Source: Limnoperna fortunei (lineage: Eukaryota; Mollusca; Bivalvia; Mytilida; Modiolidae). From it: DNA of 64,000 bases. How positions within the stretch are numbered: the stretch's first letter is position 1; every line of letters begins with the position of its first letter. Below the pieces are notes generated by a model, which saw only the letters and a list, made by a program, of their open reading frames with translations, searched no databases and had not been told where the DNA came from. Position numbers and translations under genes: made by a program. Positions 60,442-64,000 of this stretch are shown here, one piece after another. Where the stretch lies: positions 89,355,756 to 89,419,755 of the forward strand of contig OX104112.1 of the NCBI GenBank assembly GCA_944474755.1. Reading direction: 5' to 3'.

Positions 60442-60595
60442 TGTAGTGGCGTATTTTTACAATACAGGGAGGCTCGAGATCCCTTTAACATTTTCAACCA
60501 CGCAACATTAATTGTAGTGGCGTATACAATAATATAAGATGATTAGAGATCCATTTAATATTTCAGCCATGCAACATAATAATTTGTAGCTGCTC
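60442..60595. repeat. Degenerate two-copy tandem repeat, 71-bp period
   Basis: 'tgtagtggcgta...gagatcc(c/a)tttaa(c/t)att...ca(c/t)gcaacat' occurs starting at 60442 and again at 60513. Confidence 0.7.
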
Positions 60596-60777
60596 CCAAT
60601 CGTGATATCTATATTGTTCTTGTGTTGTATTTCATACCTGTAGTTTATGCCATCGCCTGTGACTATGTATTATTTGTTTTTCGTTATTTTTGCCCATTTC
60701 TTATTCTGACATTTAGTGATTAAATGAATTTAGGTTTGTATTTGCTGTATCTCTTTGAAACAAACATTCTCCTCGGA

Positions 60778-60965
60778 GGGGTCTTTGTGGCAGAGTGGGT
60801 AAGGTAGTGAGGTTGCGGGTTCGAGTCCCACTGTGTACAGGGTTTACTCAACTCTAATCTTAATTGGCAAGATTTGATAGTTTTCCTACTGCAGGTCTCC
60901 GGATCCCCCCTCCAAATAAAAACAGGACACTATGATATAGCTGAAAAATTGAAACAAAAAAAACA
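60778..60965 (+). repeat. tRNA-derived SINE, family A relative
   Basis: The head GTCTTTGTGGCAGAGTGGGT has an A-box-like sequence and GGTTCGAGTCCC a B box. The body has 'ttttcctactgcaggtc', 'ccaaataaaaacaggacac' and 'atgatatagctgaaaaattg', then an A-rich tail. The 88-codon frame starting at 60874 is inside and just after it and is not a gene. Confidence 0.82.
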
Positions 60966-61261
60966 ATTCCTTCCATCTTGTATTTGGTGTGAAGTTTGGA
61001 CCATTTTTATAGTTATTTATCAACCCTATTGTTCCCTGGTAAATAACCTTATTGCACTGAAACTAAGCGGGAAAAAACTCCATTGTTTCCCGGTCAATAA
61101 TGTTTACACAAATAAAACAAAACACAAGACAAGTGCTTAAATGTAAATGTTGTTTTTCTTTTTGTCAGAGAATCTTCTCATTCCGGTTTTCCCTTTTCGC
61201 TTAGTATTGCTCGTTTTCTGTGTTCGTGAACTGTGTAAGTTTGTTGTATTTGGTTTTCCTG

Positions 61262-61378
61262 CGGAAAATCGAAAAATTGTACGTTTTTTTACGGATCCTC
61301 TTTAAAAAAAATGGACGTCTTGACATAGCTGAAACAATGCTTTAAGTGGCGATATCCTTATTAAACAAACACTAAATA
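61262..61378 (+). repeat. SINE family A, 3' fragment
   Basis: 'tggacgtcttgacatagctg', 'agtggcgatatcctta' and the tail 'ttaaacaaacac' match the 3' body. Confidence 0.6.
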
Positions 61379-61799
61379 AATCAATTTATAAATTCATGAT
61401 ACTTCGGTTTCTCAGAAGCACGCTGAACTTAATTTGCATAAATGTGCAAAGCTCTCTTCAGTCAAACTACAGCAGTAAATACAACAGTTGTTAAGGGCTT
61501 TTTGAATTAGTAATTAGCATAATACATTGATAAAACAAATTCAAATATATCTTTTATATAGTATCTGATTAATGCTGTTTGAAAAAGGTTTTTGTGTATA
61601 TGATTGGCGTTGACCTTATCGTTAAATGAAAAGATAAAAACAATTTGCAGTGTGATTCCCAGAGACAACCATTATTAATGTTAATGGTTTCCGTAATTTC
61701 AAGTCATTAAACCAATTTGAATGATGGATTCGATATGGCGATAATGATTCAAAATACAGTAAAACTGAGATATTTATAATGTATGTTTTGGTATATAAC

Positions 61800-62830
61800 T
61801 AGAGAGCCTGTATCGCCCACCTGACTTACAAAAAATTTTTAAGAGACATTACTTTTCTTACAAATTTTGATATTAAATGCTGAAGAGTTTACATGATGAT
61901 GCTGTTTTTATGAATGTTGCCATATTTCAAATCAATCTGCATGCGGTTTGTAAAAAGCAATTTTTGAAATTTCAAGCAATCAGAACCCATTATTGACCCT
62001 GGAAGCCATGTTCAATTTGCAATTGGGTCCAAAAACTCAAAAATAATATGATAAATATCCAACCTTTATTTCTTCGTAAATTGGCTTCATAGTGTAGACA
62101 GTTTCTGAGAAGAAGTTGTTTGTATGTTTTAACCATAGGGTCCTATGTTGAACTAAGTCCTGCGATGGCGGCCATCTTGGATTTTGGATCGGCACTAAAA
62201 ACTCAAACTTTGTAGAGGACGATCTAAGGTACATATCTGCAATATTTCAAATCAATCAGCCAAACGGTTTATGAAAGACGAATTTTGAATTCAGCCATTC
62301 AGAACACATTAGTGGTTCTGGAAGTCATGTTAAATTTGAAATTGGCTCGAAAAACTCAAAATATTAAGATAATTATCCAACCTTAATTTCTTCATGATTT
62401 GGCTTCATTGTGTGTAACTGTTTCCAAATAGGGTCCTATGTTAAACTAAGTCCTGCGATGGCGGCCATCTTGGATTTTTGATCGGCACTAAATCCTCAAA
62501 CTTTGTAGAGGACCATTTAAGGTACATCTCTGCAATATTGCAAATCAAGCTGACAAGCGGTTTTTGAGGATAAGATTTTTTAAATTCAGCCAATCAGAAC
62601 GCTTTAAAGGCTCTGGCAGCCATGTTTAATATTTGATCAGCACCAACAACTCAAACTTTGTAAAGACCCACCCAATTAACATTCCTGCCAAGTTTGGTTA
62701 CAATTGCCTAAGTGGTTTTGGAGAAGAAGATTAAAATGTGAAAAGTTTACGGACGAATGACGACACCAACGACGGACGCAAAAAGATAAGAATAGCTCAC
62801 ACTGACCCTTGGGGACAGGTGAGCTAAAAA
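61800..62830 (+). repeat. Dispersed non-coding repeat with three internal units and a 3' hairpin
   Basis: Three related units (landmark 'caaatcaatc...gcggttt' at about 61938, 62250 and 62542; 'gatggcggccatcttggatt' at about 62163 and 62457) are followed by a tail with 'gccaagtttggttacaattg' and 'gacggacgc'. The tail ends in a hairpin TAGCTCAC...GTGAGCTA (62793-62800 / 62819-62826). Repeats with this tail are familiar from bivalve genomes. A 3' hairpin close to a CTAA-like end would suit a Helitron-type element, but the 5' end was not defined. Confidence 0.6.
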
Positions 62831-63020
62831 GTATAAACTGGTAATATTACTTTAATTGATCACATTATATACTCTATAACTTTTGGTGACTAAACTCTTA
62901 CCTGTTTGGGTATAAATCAATGAGCAAATTAGGAAAATATTAAAGTATTAAATTTATGAAACCTATTTTTAAGCTCTACAAGATCTTAATCATTTGGATT
63001 TTTACATATTGTTTGGGTTT

Positions 63021-63069
63021 GAGCGGAACTGATGAGTCTTGATTAGACGAAACGCGCGTCTTGCGAAGA
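63021..63069 (+). ncRNA. Hammerhead ribozyme, type I, minimal stem III
   Basis: The conserved core is complete and in order: CTGATGA (63029-63035); stem II GTCT/AGAC (63036-63039 / 63045-63048) with a 5-nt loop; GAAA (63049-63052); a very short stem III within ACGCGCGT; and cleavage triplet GTC ending at 63060. Stem I between 'gcggaa' and 'ttgcga' is weak (A-U, A-U, one mismatch, G-C, C-G). Motifs with this CGAAACGCGCGTC signature are widespread in metazoan Penelope-like elements and other retroelement-derived repeats, where the short stem III favours dimeric cleavage. No Penelope reverse transcriptase was seen nearby; the weak stem I may reduce activity. Confidence 0.85.
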
Positions 63070-64000
63070 AAACTTTTTTGTTTACCTTGGTATCTTTGAC
63101 GACATTTTATTTATTATGGGCCGGAACTAAGCCGGTCCGTCATATGATATGAATTTGGAAACGTTTCATGATTTGCTGTGGAGGTTAGATTATTGATTTA
63201 CTGCCGTTAAATTATATTTAACAATTATTATTATAGTTGTATCAGTGTTATTACTCAAGTATAATATATAGTAGATATTTTGAAATTAACGTGGTATTTT
63301 GTAATGCAATTTTCAGTTAATTATGAGTCAGCTAAAGTCGGTTACATTTTGTTATTTTTAGTTGTCTAAATCACGTCTACCTACTTTTGTTGCACGTGAT
63401 TTGTTGATAAATACCATACTGATCATACATTTTATCTATGTATGATGTATTTTGAGAATACTAAAATATCAGAAATACAACGTATAAGTTTAAAAAAACG
63501 TGAAAGTCGGTCACATTGCAATGCTATTTTCATATGTTCGATCTCTCCTTATTATCGCAGGTTTGTATTCGCTTTCGTTGCTTCGGATAAATCAAGGAGA
63601 ATATATTTCGAAGTGTAATTAGCTACCATGAATTAACAGAATTTCACAAAAAGAATATCAATCATACAATTTGACGGAAAAATCAAGAACAATATCACAT
63701 TGGACTGCAAAAAATGCTTGGGTTATATCAAATTTTTAAATGAAAAATATTTTTGGTATTCACTTTACGGAAGTTAATAATAGAGGGGGACCATTTTAAC
63801 CTGGTACTTTATCTTTTGATGATATCGCTATCGATAAGCGTACCTTTGAAAATCGAAAACCAGAATAAGGTTATTTTGTGTATACAATTTCGACCAGAAA
63901 AAAGCTATTTTATGTATACAATTAAGTACTCCGGAGTATATTTTGTCAAATGATACAAATAAATTTTGTCATTAATTTATTTAGTTGAACCACTTGGACA
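63070..64000. other. Intergenic DNA, no gene seen
   Basis: AT-rich with no recognisable coding or repeat content. The first part may belong to the element carrying the ribozyme. Confidence 0.4.

Noticed and set aside
1..64000. CRISPR arrays, bacterial operons or prophage
   Set aside because: No regularly spaced repeats of that kind; splice sites, SINEs and retrotransposons indicate a eukaryotic genome.

Overview
The window looks like AT-rich nuclear DNA from a mollusc, most likely a bivalve. The evidence is GT-AG introns, scattered tRNA-derived SINEs with a (CAAA)n tail, several unrelated non-LTR and tyrosine-recombinase retrotransposons, a hammerhead ribozyme motif, and long non-coding repeats with 'atggcggccatcttgg' cores of a kind familiar from bivalve assemblies. 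The species assignment is inference only. Most open frames under 100 codons are chance; real coding signal is sparse and mostly transposon-derived.

Layout. 1-5.3 kb: intergenic DNA with a SINE piece and one copy of a second short repeat family. 5.3-16.1 kb: decayed minus-strand remains of an immunoglobulin-superfamily single-pass receptor (Ig exons at about 14.1, 13.0, 11.0 and 9.8 kb, a membrane exon at 8.8 kb, a final exon at 5.5 kb), with a Mutator-type MITE inserted at 7.43 kb. 16.25-16.39 kb: a 61-bp-arm palindrome. 16.44-22.52 kb: a structurally complete, very young Ngaro-type retrotransposon (gag, RT/RNase H, tyrosine recombinase, split direct repeats A1...B1-A2-B2). 24.15-27.2 kb: an inverted paralogous copy of 5.3-8.9 kb, with the 3' exons of the Ig receptor on the plus strand, including a tail exon with tyrosine motifs. 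28.4 kb: an isolated membrane exon. 30-33.1 kb: a DIRS-type relic. 34.8-36 kb: a Tc1/mariner relic. 36.2-37.6 kb (minus): a CR1/Jockey-type LINE relic. 41.7-42.65 kb: the 3' part of an L1/Tx1-like LINE. 43.05-43.84 kb (minus): a MULE-like transposase remnant.

47.5-52.5 kb (minus) holds the one convincing intact host gene: a two-exon class B-type seven-transmembrane receptor of about 1263 residues. Its large cysteine-rich ectodomain contains two somatomedin-B-like modules and is internally duplicated. The exons join in phase 0 across a 1226-bp GT-AG intron.

53-64 kb is again transposon-rich: a 3687-bp Mutator-like element with 9-bp target duplications (54.50-58.18 kb) whose terminal repeats resemble those of the 7.43-kb MITE, SINEs, a roughly 1-kb tandemly built repeat (61.8-62.83 kb), and a type I minimal hammerhead ribozyme at 63.02 kb.

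The two biological themes are cell-surface receptors (an Ig-type family in decay or turnover, and an intact 7TM receptor) and layered transposition. The inverted duplication dates some insertions: the MITE is present only in the left copy, and the SINEs only in the right copy.
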